Assembly (NCBI RefSeq): GCF_030687535.1
Contig: NZ_CP117437.1
Location: 3,555,501 to 3,619,500 of the forward strand
DNA length: 64,000 bases
Direction: 5' to 3'
From: Pseudomonas sp. FP2335
Lineage (GTDB): Bacteria; Pseudomonadota; Gammaproteobacteria; Pseudomonadales; Pseudomonadaceae
Both the position numbers and the translations under genes were made by a program. Positions 24,912 to 35,042 of this stretch are shown one piece after another. The notes under the pieces are model-generated. The model made no database searches and was not told the origin of the DNA. It saw nothing but the letters and a program-made list of their open reading frames with translations. Within the stretch, counting starts at the first letter, position 1; the number at the start of each line of letters is the position of its first letter.

Positions 24912-25613
24912 TTATTCGCCGAGGTACGCACTGCGCACCTCGGGGTGTTCGAGCAAATCCCGGGACGGGCCGCTGAGGCTGATGCGGCCGGTGTCCATCA
25001 CGTAGGCGCGGTCGGTGACTTGCAGGGCCAGCCGCGCGTTTTGTTCGACCAGCAACAGGGTCATGCCCTGGCGACATACGTCGTCGATCACCTGGAAGAT
25101 CTTCTCGACCATGATCGGTGCCAGGCCCATCGACGGCTCATCGAGGACCAACAACAGCGCACGGGCCAGGGCGAGCATCTGTTGCTCGCCGCCGGACAGC
25201 AGGCCGGCAGATTGGTGAAGGCGTTCTTCCAGGCGCGGGAAGTGCCCAAACAGCTCGCGTATTTCGCGCTGCACTTGCGCGTGATCGCGGCGCAGAAAGG
25301 CACCGGCCTGGAGGTTTTCCAGCACGCTCATGCGCGCGAAAATCCCGCGCCCTTCCGGGACCATGGCGATGCCTTGGCGCAGCAGTTGCTCGGGCGCCTG
25401 GCCAAGGATCGATCGCCCGGCAAAGCGGATCTCGCCCTTTGCCGCCGGCAGCAGGCCGGTCAACGCCTTGAGGCTTGAGGTTTTGCCCGCCCCATTGGCG
25501 CCGATCAGCGTGACGCGCTCGCCTTCGTGGATATGCAGGTCGAGGGCTTTGACCGCTTCGATAGCGCCGTAGCGCACCTGCAAACCCTCGACTTTCAATA
25601 AGGCTTCAGACAT
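24912..25613 (-). CDS. LivF-type ABC ATPase with a 5-residue gap before Walker B
   Basis: A 233-residue ATPase with Walker A GANGAGKTS (38-46), signature LSGGE (139-143), Walker B LLVLDEP (154-160) and H-loop VEQNARLAL, as in LivF. Between signature and Walker B it reads ALARALLLVLDEP. Family members, including the neighbouring LivG-type protein, have five more residues there (ARAL-xxxPx-LLLLDEP). This in-frame 15-base loss is near 25154 and shortens the signature helix and its loop. The protein may be crippled, or the gap may be a sequence error. The start at 25613 overlaps the preceding ATPase gene by 8 bases. Confidence 0.88.
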   Translation of the reverse strand: MSEALLKVEGLQVRYGAIEAVKALDLHIHEGERVTLIGANGAGKTSSLKALTGLLPAAKGEIRFAGRSILGQAPEQLLRQGIAMVPEGRGIFARMSVLENLQAGAFLRRDHAQVQREIRELFGHFPRLEERLHQSAGLLSGGEQQMLALARALLLVLDEPSMGLAPIMVEKIFQVIDDVCRQGMTLLLVEQNARLALQVTDRAYVMDTGRISLSGPSRDLLEHPEVRSAYLGE

Positions 25614-26375
25614 GGGCGCTGGCTCCGAGATAAGCCTGGATGACCGCCGGGTGCTGACGGACTTCAGCGGGCGGTCCGACGGCGATGACCTGGCCATAAT
25701 CGAGCACGCTGATGCGGTCGCAGACGCCCATCACCAGCTTCACGTCGTGTTCGATCAACAGCAGTGTGTGGCCGTCGTCGCGGATTTTTTCCAGCAGGCC
25801 TCGCAGTTGTACTTTCTCACTGGCGTTCATGCCCGCCGCCGGTTCATCCAGGGCCAACAGGCGTGGTTCGGTGGCCAGGGCGCGGGCGATTTCCAGGCGT
25901 CGTTGATGGCCGTAGCTGAGGCTGTCGGCGCGGTAGTTGGCAAACCCGGCGAGGCCCACATAGGCCAGCAAACGATGAGCATGGGCGCGTGTTTGCGCCT
26001 CTTCGTCGCGGGCGCTGCGGTGCTGACTCAAGGCCGCCCACAAGCCATTGCGGGTGCGCACATGGCGACCGACCATGACGTTTTCCAGGGCGCTCATCGC
26101 ATTGAACAGGCGGATATTCTGAAAGGTGCGCGCAATGCCGGCCTCGGCCACCTGATGCACACTGGTGGGCTGGTACTCCCGGCCTTCGAGCTGGAAGCGC
26201 CCGGAGTCCGGGGTATACAGCCCCGTCATCACGTTGAAAAAGGTGGTCTTGCCCGCGCCATTCGGGCCGATCAATCCGTAGATCTCGCCGGGCTGGATAC
26301 TCAGGCTCACGTCGGTCAGCGCCATCACGCCGCCGAAGTGTTTGTTGACCTTGTCGATCTGCAACAGCGGTGCGT

Positions 26376-26379
<4 letters not shown>
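25606..26379 (-). CDS. LivG-type ABC ATPase
   Basis: A 257-residue HAAT-family ATPase with Walker A GPNGAGKTT, Q-loop IARTFQNIRLF, signature LSYGH (a normal LivG variant), Walker B LLALDEPAAGMN and H-loop IEHDVKLV. It pairs with the LivF-type ATPase on the LivH/LivM permease pair. The start at 26379 overlaps the permease stop by four bases (ATGA). All motifs are intact. Confidence 0.92.
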
Positions 26380-27457
<1,078 letters not shown>

Positions 27458-27461
<4 letters not shown>

Positions 27462-28405
27462 GCGCGGCTCGCCAAACGTTCACCCAACAACCCGGAAGGA
27501 CGCAATACCAGCACCGCGATCAACACGATGAAGGCGAACACATCCTGGTAATTACTGCCAAACACGCCGTTGGTGGCCGCGCCCAGATAGCCGGTACCGA
27601 GGGCTTCGATCAACCCCAGCAGCAAGCCGCCCAGCATGGCGCCCTTGAGGTTGCCGATGCCACCCAGCACCGCAGCGGTGAAGGCCTTGATGCCCGGCAA
27701 GAAGCCCATGTAGAAATGCGCGCTGCCGTAGTTGCTGGCCATCATGATCCCGGCGAGCGCTGCCAATGCGCCGCCGATGGCAAAGGTGATGACGATCACG
27801 CGATTGGGGCTGATGCCCATCAGGCTGGCGACTTGCGGGTTCTCTGCCACGGCGCGCATGGCGCGACCGAAGCGCGTGCGCTCCACCAGCACCAGCAGCG
27901 CGGCCATCACTGACAGGGCGATGGCAATCGTCGTCAGCGCCGTGACGTTGGTGATCGCCGGATGCGCGCAGGCGCCGGGCAACACTTCAATCGGCTCCAG
28001 CGGCAACAGTTGCGGGAACATCTGCGGGTTGCGGGTCCACACCAGCATGGCGATGGTTTGCAGCAGCAACGACACACCGATACCGCTGATCAACGGCGCC
28101 AGACGTGGGGCATGGCGCAAGCGACGGTAGGCGACACGTTCGATCACCACCGCGAGAACTGCGCAAAACGCCATGGCGACGACAGTGGCGCCGAGCAGCA
28201 CCAGCACTGGCGGCAAAGCGGGCCAGGTCGCCTGCAACAAGCGGATTACCGACAGGCCCACCAGCGCGCCGATCATCAACACATCGCCATGGGCAAAGTT
28301 GATGATGCGCAAGATGCCGTAGACCATGGTGTAACCCAGGGCCACCAGCGCGTAGAGACTGCCCGTCATCAAACCATTGAGCAGTTGTTGGATAAACCCA
28401 TCCAT
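27458..28405 (-). CDS. LivH-type ABC permease
   Basis: A 315-residue inner-membrane permease with QQLLNGLMTGSLYALVALGYTMVYGILRIINFAHGDVLM at the N-terminus and FGRAMRAVAENPQVASLMGI in the cytoplasmic loop, both typical of LivH. The ATG at 28405 is preceded by GAGG. It is the first gene of the leftward seven-gene unit (permeases, ATPases, binding protein, ring-opening hydrolase, carbamoylase). The divergent LysR regulator at 28578 is 172 bases away. Confidence 0.91.
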
Positions 28406-28453
28406 GAAAACCGTCGACCTCAGTGCGTACAGGGGCGGCACACTAAGCATCTA

Positions 28454-28477
28454 TTCTGTTTTTATCAAATAACAGAA
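28454..28477. promoter_or_regulatory. Candidate LysR operator in the livH-lysR divergent region
   Basis: A perfect inverted repeat TTCTGTT-N10-AACAGAA in an AT-rich stretch. It is centred about 60 bases from the livH-type start and 110 from the LysR start. It has the arm length and spacing expected for LysR regulators, although the core T-N11-A pattern is only loosely met. Binding is inferred. Confidence 0.45.
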
Positions 28478-28577
28478 AGTCATATGGTTATATCAAGCTT
28501 AAAACAGGCTATTTATGCCGAAAATACGGCGCTTATGGCTCTTTATTTGTGGATTGAGTTGGTATTTAATTCAACAC

Positions 28578-29474
28578 ATGAATAAATCAGAACAGTTAGC
28601 CAATGACCCTCCCCTGCGCGCCGTGCGCACGTTCGAAGCCTTTGCCCGTCATGGCGGGGTGAATGCCGCCGCGCGCGCGCTGGACGTTTCCGCCTCGGCC
28701 ATCAGCCATCAACTGCACTTGCTGGAAGACTTCCTGCAGCAGCCGCTGACATTGCGTCAAGGCCGCAACCTGGTGCTTACCGACGAAGGCCGCGAGTACT
28801 ACCGCGCCATCCGTTCGGCGTTTGCGGTGCTGCGCAGTGCCACCGAACATGTGCGCGAAAAAAGCGCCACGCGCCAGGTGACCATCAGCCTGATCCCACT
28901 GTTTGGCATCAACCTGTTTATCCCGCGTTTGGCGAGTTTCCTGAAGGACCACCCGGCACTGGACATCAACGTGACCTATGCCAACCACCGCAGCTACCCG
29001 AGTGACGCGGCCGACCTGTCGATCCGTTTCGGCACCGGGCACTGGCCGGGCTATCACAGTGAGCCGCTGATTTCTGGCGCGGTCACGCCCTATTGCAGCC
29101 GCGCCTTCCTGGCGCAACACGGGCCGATCGACACGCCCGCGGCGCTGAGTGAACTGCCGCTGCTGCACGACGAAGAGCGCGGCACCTGGGGCCAATGGTT
29201 CGAGGCCGCCGAGGTGGATGCCACGGCGTTGAATGGGTTGTTGCTGGAAGACGGCCAACTGGCGCTGACCGCCACCCTCACCGGCCTGGGCTGCGCACTG
29301 CTGCGCGAGCCGCTGGTGGCACCGCTGGTGGCCAGTGGCGAGCTGGTGAAGCTGTTTGAACTGGAAGTGAATGATGGCCGCCAGTACTACCTGTGTCGGC
29401 GGGCCAACAGTGAGTTGTCGAGCGAGGGCAATGACTTGTATGACTGGATCAAGCGCAGCTTGGTTGCCGCCTGA
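28578..29474 (+). CDS. LysR-family regulator (GcvA-like) of the adjacent uptake/hydrolase cluster
   Basis: 298 residues: N-terminal winged HTH (PLRAVRTFEAFARHGGVNAAARALDVSASAISHQLHLLEDFL) and an effector domain (VTISLIPLFGINLFIPRLASF, DAADLSIRFGTG) of the GcvA type. The ATG at 28578 starts the HTH; an upstream in-frame ATG would add 21 hydrophobic residues and is unlikely. The divergent arrangement with the livH-type operon suggests that it is the pathway-specific regulator. Confidence 0.87.
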   Translation: MNKSEQLANDPPLRAVRTFEAFARHGGVNAAARALDVSASAISHQLHLLEDFLQQPLTLRQGRNLVLTDEGREYYRAIRSAFAVLRSATEHVREKSATRQVTISLIPLFGINLFIPRLASFLKDHPALDINVTYANHRSYPSDAADLSIRFGTGHWPGYHSEPLISGAVTPYCSRAFLAQHGPIDTPAALSELPLLHDEERGTWGQWFEAAEVDATALNGLLLEDGQLALTATLTGLGCALLREPLVAPLVASGELVKLFELEVNDGRQYYLCRRANSELSSEGNDLYDWIKRSLVAA

Positions 29475-29572
29475 GCCGTGTGAAGATCCGCATCTTGAAT
29501 TGAGCCAGAGCTGAATTTAGCTGCTATTGTGCCGCGCTCTGAAAAACCGCCGAACCTGCGAGGAAATGCACG

Positions 29573-29998
29573 TTGAACACTGACGAAAAAATGACCGGGG
29601 ACCTGTTCGAGGTGGATAAGCGCCTGTCACTCAAACCCGTGGTGGACTTCAACAGCTACCTGCGCACAGCGTTCGGCGACGGCCCGTGCACCTGCATCCG
29701 CTGCACCGCCAGCCAGGGCGATGAAAGCGGCTATGCGTTCCAGCACACCTTTACCTTTGACGGCAAACCCACCCACCGTCGCTTCGCCACCACCTCGGGC
29801 AGCGATGTGTTGCAGGTGTTGAAGAAGGCGTGGTTGTCGTACACCAAGGCTGAGTTGCCACTCAGTGGCGTACTGGCACTGGAGACGGTGAAGGAGTTTG
29901 TCGAGCCGCAATTGCACAAGCGTCTGGTGCCGCTGTTTTTGGCTAGCGAGCTGGTCAAGGAAGTGGACGGTGAGTTGCACATCCAGTTGCAGGACTGA
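29573..29998 (+). CDS. Conserved hypothetical protein, TTG start
   Basis: A 141-residue soluble protein of unknown function. It has a CTCIRCT motif near residue 40 (two Cys, metal or redox site possible) and otherwise ordinary mixed sequence ending VDGELHIQLQD. The proposed TTG start at 29573 has AGGA 9 bases upstream; ATG at 29603 (MTGDLF) is the alternative. It is convergent with the binding-protein gene at 30213, separated by a long palindrome. No operon partner. Confidence 0.68.
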   Translation: MNTDEKMTGDLFEVDKRLSLKPVVDFNSYLRTAFGDGPCTCIRCTASQGDESGYAFQHTFTFDGKPTHRRFATTSGSDVLQVLKKAWLSYTKAELPLSGVLALETVKEFVEPQLHKRLVPLFLASELVKEVDGELHIQLQD

Positions 29999-30073
29999 AC
30001 AACCTGAATAATGTCGCAGGGGGTTGGCGAATGCGCTGACAGCGGCGCAGCCCCTCGCCAACAACCAAAATCT

Positions 30074-30206
30074 GTAGTGAGCGGGCTCGCCCCGCGCTGG
30101 GGGGCGAAGCCGCCCTAAAACCAGACACCTCGGTCTTTCTGATACACCGCGGCGCCTGGATTTGGGGCGGCTTCGCCCCCCAGCGCGGGGCGAGCCCGCT
30201 CACTAC
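30074..30206. repeat. Long palindromic element, copy 3
   Basis: The third copy of the GTAGTGAGCGGGC... / ...GCCCGCTCACTAC element, with near-perfect 42-base arms. It is placed between two convergent genes, 7 bases after the binding-protein stop, and may act as a bidirectional terminator or RNA stabiliser. Confidence 0.88.
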
Positions 30207-30212
30207 AAGTTG

Positions 30213-31955
30213 TTACTTACGGGCGGCCTCCCATTGTTTGAGCAGGTCGCCGTAGGCCACGGTCTCGCCTTTGGGTTTCTCGTTGGCCAGTTTCGGCTTC
30301 GGTGCACCCGGCTGGTCGAACCAGTATTGCGCGTCACGCTCGGGGTTCATTTTCGGGCCGCACGTCGTTTGCACCTTGGAACGCTCCAGGCGCGTCATGA
30401 TTGCGTCTTGCTCCTTGGCCAGGTTATCCAGCGCCTGTTGCGGGGTCTTCTCGCCGCTGGCGGCGGCGGCGATGTTGCTCCACCACAGCTGCGCCAGACG
30501 CGGGTAGTCGGGCACGTTGGTGCCGGTTGGCGACCACTGTAGTCGAGCCGGACTGCGGTAGAACTCCACCAGGCCACCCAGCTTCGGCGCCAGGTCGGTC
30601 ATGGCCTGGGAGTTGATGTCGGACTCTCGGATCGGCGTCAGGCCGACGATGGTTTTCTTCAGCGAGACGGTTTTTGAGGTCACGAACTGCGCGTAGAGCC
30701 AGGCCGCAAGCTTTTGCTTCTCTGGAGTGGACTTCATGAAGGTCCAGGAGCCTACGTCCTGATAGCCCTTCTTCATACCTTCTTCCCAGTAAGGCCCGAC
30801 CGGCGACGGCGCCATGCGCCATTTCGGCGTGCCGTCGGCATTCACCACTGGCAGGCCCGGCTTGACCATATCGGCGGTAAACGCGGTGTACCAGAAGATC
30901 TGCTGGGCAATATTGCCCTGGGACGGCACCGGGCCGGATTCGGAGAAGGTCATACCCGCTGCTTCCGGTGGCGCATAGGCCTTCATCCAATCCACGTATT
31001 TCTGCGTGGCGAATACGGCGGCCGGGCCGTTGGTGTCGCCGCCACGGGTGACACTGGAGCCCACCGGATGGCAGTCCTCGACGCGAATGCCCCACTCGTC
31101 CACCGGCAGGCCGTTGGGCAAGCCTTTGTCGCCGCCACCGGCCATGGAGAACCAGGCATCGGTGAAGCGCCAGCCCAGGGACGGGTCTTTCTTGCCGTAG
31201 TCCATGTGCCCATACACGCGCTTGCCGTCGATCTCCTTGACGTCTTCGCTGAAGAATTTGGCGATGTCTTCGTAGGCGGACCAGTTGACCGGCACGCCGA
31301 GGTCATAACCGTACTTTTCCTTGAACTTGGCTTTGAGGTCCGCACGTTCGAACCAGTCGGCGCGGAACCAGTATAGGTTGGCGAACTGCTGGTCAGGCAG
31401 TTGGTAGAGCTTGCCGTCCGGCGCGGTGGTGAAGGACAGGCCGATAAAGTCCTTCAGGTCCAGCGTCGGCGAAGTGAAGTCCTTGCCTTCGTTGGCCATC
31501 AGATCGGTGATGGATTCCGTCTTGCCATAGCGAAAGTGCGTACCGATCAAGTCGGAATCGTTGACCCAGCCGTCATAGATGTTCTTGTCGGACTGCATCT
31601 GGGTTTGCAGCTTCTCCACCACGTCGCCTTCCTGCAGCAGGTCGTGGGTCAGCTTGATCCCGGTGATTTCACTGAAGGCCTTGGCCAGGACCTTGGACTC
31701 GTACTCGTGGGTGGTGAGGGTTTCCGACACCACGTTGATCTTCATCCCACGGAACGGTTCGGCCGCCTTGATAAACCACTTGAGTTCCGCCAGCTGCTGC
31801 TCGGCCGTGAGGGTGGATGGTTTGAACTCGCTGCCGATCCATTTTTTCGCGGCATCTTCGTACGCATCGGCCCAGGCCGAAGCGCTCAAACCGCTGAGGG
31901 CCAAGACGGCGGCCAATGAAATGCTATGTCGCAGCTTATTGTTTTTATCGAACAT
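30213..31955 (-). CDS. ABC transporter substrate-binding protein, GlpV-like (glycerol/polyol type)
   Basis: A 580-residue periplasmic binding protein, unusually long, with a Sec leader cleaved after SAWA. It resembles GlpV of the rhizobial glycerol importer GlpSTPQUV and belongs to the carbohydrate-uptake family 1 fold (YGYDLGVPVNWSAYEDIAKFF, KYVDWMKAYAPPEAAGM). The ATG follows a perfect AGGAGG. It is the last gene of a six-gene operon in exactly the order S-T-P-Q-U-V. The substrate is inferred as glycerol or a related polyol. Confidence 0.87.
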   Translation of the reverse strand: MFDKNNKLRHSISLAAVLALSGLSASAWADAYEDAAKKWIGSEFKPSTLTAEQQLAELKWFIKAAEPFRGMKINVVSETLTTHEYESKVLAKAFSEITGIKLTHDLLQEGDVVEKLQTQMQSDKNIYDGWVNDSDLIGTHFRYGKTESITDLMANEGKDFTSPTLDLKDFIGLSFTTAPDGKLYQLPDQQFANLYWFRADWFERADLKAKFKEKYGYDLGVPVNWSAYEDIAKFFSEDVKEIDGKRVYGHMDYGKKDPSLGWRFTDAWFSMAGGGDKGLPNGLPVDEWGIRVEDCHPVGSSVTRGGDTNGPAAVFATQKYVDWMKAYAPPEAAGMTFSESGPVPSQGNIAQQIFWYTAFTADMVKPGLPVVNADGTPKWRMAPSPVGPYWEEGMKKGYQDVGSWTFMKSTPEKQKLAAWLYAQFVTSKTVSLKKTIVGLTPIRESDINSQAMTDLAPKLGGLVEFYRSPARLQWSPTGTNVPDYPRLAQLWWSNIAAAASGEKTPQQALDNLAKEQDAIMTRLERSKVQTTCGPKMNPERDAQYWFDQPGAPKPKLANEKPKGETVAYGDLLKQWEAARK

Positions 31956-31987
31956 AGAGACCTCCTGGTTGTTTATTCATAAGGGCA

Positions 31988-32260
31988 CTAGCCCCAACGC
32001 ATCACGCTCAACAGCCACACCAGGGACAGCGCAGTCGCCACCCAGATGCTCCAGCCGGTGACGCCGATTACCAGCAAATGCAGGTAGGCGCTGCCGAGAA
32101 GACCGATAAACAGGCGATCACCACGGGTGGTGCTGATCGGTAAAAAACCGCGCCGGGGGATACTCGGCGAACGCAGTTCCCAGGTGGTCATGCCCGCCAG
32201 AATCAGGGCAATGCCGCCGAAGAACAGTGCAGTGGGGGTGGTCCAGGCCATCCATTCCAT
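31988..32260 (-). CDS. DUF2160 small membrane protein, GlpU-like
   Basis: A 90-residue inner-membrane protein with three hydrophobic segments (TTPTALFFGGIALILAG, LFIGLLGSAYLHLLVIG, WVATALSLVWLLSVM). DUF2160 proteins occur next to GlpSTPQV-type transporters; their role is unknown, possibly assembly or an accessory subunit. Two adjacent ATGs are present. I prefer the second (MEWMAW) because GAGGAG then lies at 6 rather than 3 bases. It begins about 10 bases after the permease stop. Confidence 0.85.
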   Translation of the reverse strand: MEWMAWTTPTALFFGGIALILAGMTTWELRSPSIPRRGFLPISTTRGDRLFIGLLGSAYLHLLVIGVTGWSIWVATALSLVWLLSVMRWG

Positions 32261-32270
32261 CATCGACTCC

Positions 32271-33071
32271 TCAGACCCGGCCCAGGGCAAAGCCCTTAGC
32301 CACGTGGTTGCGAACAAACCAGATCACCAGCATGCCGGGCAGGATGGTCAACACCCCCGCCGCTGCCAGTACACCCCAATCGATGCCCGATGCCGAGACC
32401 GTACGGGTCATCACCGCCGCAATGGGCTTGGCGTTGACCGAGGTCAGAGTGCGCGCCAGCAGTAGCTCGACCCAGGAAAACATAAAGCAGAAAAATGCCG
32501 TCACGCCGATGCCCGAGCCGATCAGCGGGATAAAGATCTTCACGAAAAACTTGGGAAACGAGTAGCCGTCGATGTAGGCGGTTTCGTCGATCTCCTTGGG
32601 TACGCCGGACATGAACCCCTCAAGAATCCACACCGCCAGCGGCACGTTGAACAAACAGTGAGCCAGTGCCACGGCGATGTGGGTGTCAAACAAACCGATC
32701 GACGAATACAGCTGGAAGAACGGCAGTAAAAACACCGCCGGCGGCGCCATACGGTTGGTCAGCAGCCAAAAGAACAGGTGCTTGTCGCCGAGGAAGCGAT
32801 AGCGCGAAAAAGCGTAGGCCGCCGGTAGTGCCACCGTAAGAGAAATCACCGTGTTCAGGCTGACGTAGTACAGCGAATTGAGGTAGCCGGTGTACCAACT
32901 CGGGTCGGTGAAGATCACCTTGTAGTTGGCCAAGGTGAAGTCCTGCGGAAACAGCGTGAGCCCGCCGAGGATTTCGGTGTTGCTCTTGAAGGACATGTTC
33001 AGCAGCCAATAGATCGGCACCAACAGGAACAGGATGTAGATCAGCAGCGGGATAACCTTGCGCTTGCTCAT
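32271..33071 (-). CDS. ABC transporter permease, GlpQ-like (MalG type)
   Basis: A 266-residue inner-membrane permease with six hydrophobic segments and a MalG-type EAA loop (GFMSGVPKEIDETAYIDGYSFPKFFVKIFIPL). It is the second channel subunit of the six-gene importer and begins about 10 bases after the preceding permease. Confidence 0.9.
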   Translation of the reverse strand: MSKRKVIPLLIYILFLLVPIYWLLNMSFKSNTEILGGLTLFPQDFTLANYKVIFTDPSWYTGYLNSLYYVSLNTVISLTVALPAAYAFSRYRFLGDKHLFFWLLTNRMAPPAVFLLPFFQLYSSIGLFDTHIAVALAHCLFNVPLAVWILEGFMSGVPKEIDETAYIDGYSFPKFFVKIFIPLIGSGIGVTAFFCFMFSWVELLLARTLTSVNAKPIAAVMTRTVSASGIDWGVLAAAGVLTILPGMLVIWFVRNHVAKGFALGRV

Positions 33072-33081
33072 GTCTGCGGCC

Positions 33082-33948
33082 TCAGCGGTTGGCGTCGGAG
33101 TGGGTCATGGCGGTGTAGAACAGCCAGGACACCAACAGGATGATCAGGAAGTACACCAGGGAAAACGCTGCCGCCGGCCCCAGGTCGAATTGACCTACGG
33201 CCATCTGGGTCAGCGTCTGGCTGAGGAAGGTAGTGGCATTCCCCGGTCCACCGCCGGTCAGTACGAACGGCTCGGTGTAGATCATGAAGCTGTCCATAAA
33301 GCGCAGCATCACCGCGATCAACAGCACGCTTTTCATCTTCGGCAACTGGATATGTCGGAACACCGCCCAGGCGGATGCACGATCGATCCGTGCGGCCTGG
33401 TAGTACACATCCGGAATGGCCCGAAGCCCCGAGTAGCAGAGCAGCGCCACCAACGAGGTCCAGTGCCATACGTCCATGACCAGCACAGTGACCCAGGCGT
33501 CTGCCGTGTTGGCCGCGTAGTTGTAGCTGATGCCCAGCGCGTTGAGGCTGTAACCCAGTAAACCGATGTCGGCGCGGCCGAAAATCTGCCAGATGGTGCC
33601 CACCACATTCCATGGGATCAGCAACGGAATCGCGAGGATGATCAGCACCAGTGACGACCAGCGGCCCTTGGTCGGCATGGTCAAGGCGATGGCGATACCC
33701 AGAGGGATTTCGATCAACAGCACGCAGGCCGAGTAGATGAACTGGCGCAACAGTGAGTCGTGCAGCCGCGGGTCGAGCAGCACCTGCTTGTACCAATCGG
33801 CACCGACGAAGTAGCGGCTGGATTGGTCGAAGATGTCCTGCACCGAGTAGTTGACCACGGTCATCATCGGGATCACCGCACTGAACGCCACCAGCAGGAA
33901 CACCGGCAACACCAGCCACCAGGCCTTGTTGTTCTGCACCTTGTTCAT
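33082..33948 (-). CDS. ABC transporter permease, GlpP-like (MalF type)
   Basis: A 288-residue inner-membrane permease with six hydrophobic segments and the EAA loop ALLCYSGLRAIPDVYYQAARIDRASAWAVFRHIQLP. The start at 33948 overlaps the upstream ATPase stop by four bases (ATGA). It partners the MalG-type permease at 32271. Confidence 0.9.
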   Translation of the reverse strand: MNKVQNNKAWWLVLPVFLLVAFSAVIPMMTVVNYSVQDIFDQSSRYFVGADWYKQVLLDPRLHDSLLRQFIYSACVLLIEIPLGIAIALTMPTKGRWSSLVLIILAIPLLIPWNVVGTIWQIFGRADIGLLGYSLNALGISYNYAANTADAWVTVLVMDVWHWTSLVALLCYSGLRAIPDVYYQAARIDRASAWAVFRHIQLPKMKSVLLIAVMLRFMDSFMIYTEPFVLTGGGPGNATTFLSQTLTQMAVGQFDLGPAAAFSLVYFLIILLVSWLFYTAMTHSDANR

Positions 33949-35042
33949 GGCTGCACCTCCAGCAGGTAATCGTCGGCGTAGAGCATCAGCCATTGCGCGG
34001 GGAAGCTAATGCAGGCTTGGCCTTCAGGCACCGGTTTGTCTTCGGCCAGGCGGACCTTCAACAGCGCGCCGTCGAGGTTGAGGGTGATGATCTTGTAGGT
34101 GCCGAGGTCTTCCAGATGAGTGACATCGGCGTGCAGGGCGTCAGGGTTGTACTCATCCCATACGTGGATAAATTCCGGGCGGATACCGACCTGGAGTTTC
34201 TTGTAAGGCGTGTCGCTGATGCGCTGTTGAAGCGCCTCGGACAACGGCAGATGGGTGCCAGCAAAACGCACCCCGCCCGCCTCGGCCTGCACCTCGATCA
34301 GATTCATCCCAGGGCTGCCGATGAAATAGCCGACAAAGGTGTGGCTGGGGCGCTCGAACAGTTCACGCGGCGTACCGAACTGCACGATCTGCCCGCCGTA
34401 CATCACCGCGATCTTGTCGGCAAAGGTCGAGGCTTCCAACTGGTCGTGGGTCACGTAGACCATGGTGATATTGAACTGCTCGTGGATCTGCTTGAGCTTG
34501 CGCCGCAGCTTCCACTTGAGGTGCGGGTCGATCACCGTCAACGGTTCATCGAACAGGATCGCCGACACGTCGTCACGCACCAGGCCACGGCCCATGGAGA
34601 CTTTCTGCTTTTCGTCGGCGGTGAGGTTGCGCGCCTTTTTCGTCAGCAGGTTTTGTAGGTCGAGGACTTCGGCAATTTCCTGCACCTTGCTGTGAATTTT
34701 CGCTTCGGCCATGCCCTGATTGCGCAGTGGGAACGCCAGGTTGTCGAACACGGTCATGGTGTCGTACACCACCGGGAACTGAAACACCTGGGCAATATTG
34801 CGTTTTTCCGGGGTGAGGTCGTTGACCACTTTGGTGTCGAACAGCACCTGGCCTTCGGAGGGGCTGAGCAGGCCGGAGATGATGTTGAGCAAGGTCGACT
34901 TGCCGCAACCCGACGGCCCGAGCAACGCGTAGGCACCGCCCTGCTCCCAGACGTGGTTCATTTCCCTAATTGCGTAGTCCTCAGGACCACTCGGCGTAGG
35001 GCTGTAGCTGTGCGCCAGGTTCTGCAAATGGATCTCGGCCAT
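33945..35042 (-). CDS. ABC ATPase, GlpT-like, with degenerate signature motif
   Basis: A 365-residue CUT1-type ATPase with C-terminal TOBE domain. Walker A GPSGCGKST (42-50), Walker B AILFDEP (161-167) and H-loop His199 (VTHDQ) are intact. The ABC signature LSGGQ is replaced by LTADE (140-144, in NLTADEKQKVSMGRGL). In the expected heterodimer with the neighbouring ATPase it should supply an active nucleotide site but a defective signature. Its start shares one base with the stop of that gene (TGATG). Confidence 0.9.
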   Translation of the reverse strand: MAEIHLQNLAHSYSPTPSGPEDYAIREMNHVWEQGGAYALLGPSGCGKSTLLNIISGLLSPSEGQVLFDTKVVNDLTPEKRNIAQVFQFPVVYDTMTVFDNLAFPLRNQGMAEAKIHSKVQEIAEVLDLQNLLTKKARNLTADEKQKVSMGRGLVRDDVSAILFDEPLTVIDPHLKWKLRRKLKQIHEQFNITMVYVTHDQLEASTFADKIAVMYGGQIVQFGTPRELFERPSHTFVGYFIGSPGMNLIEVQAEAGGVRFAGTHLPLSEALQQRISDTPYKKLQVGIRPEFIHVWDEYNPDALHADVTHLEDLGTYKIITLNLDGALLKVRLAEDKPVPEGQACISFPAQWLMLYADDYLLEVQP

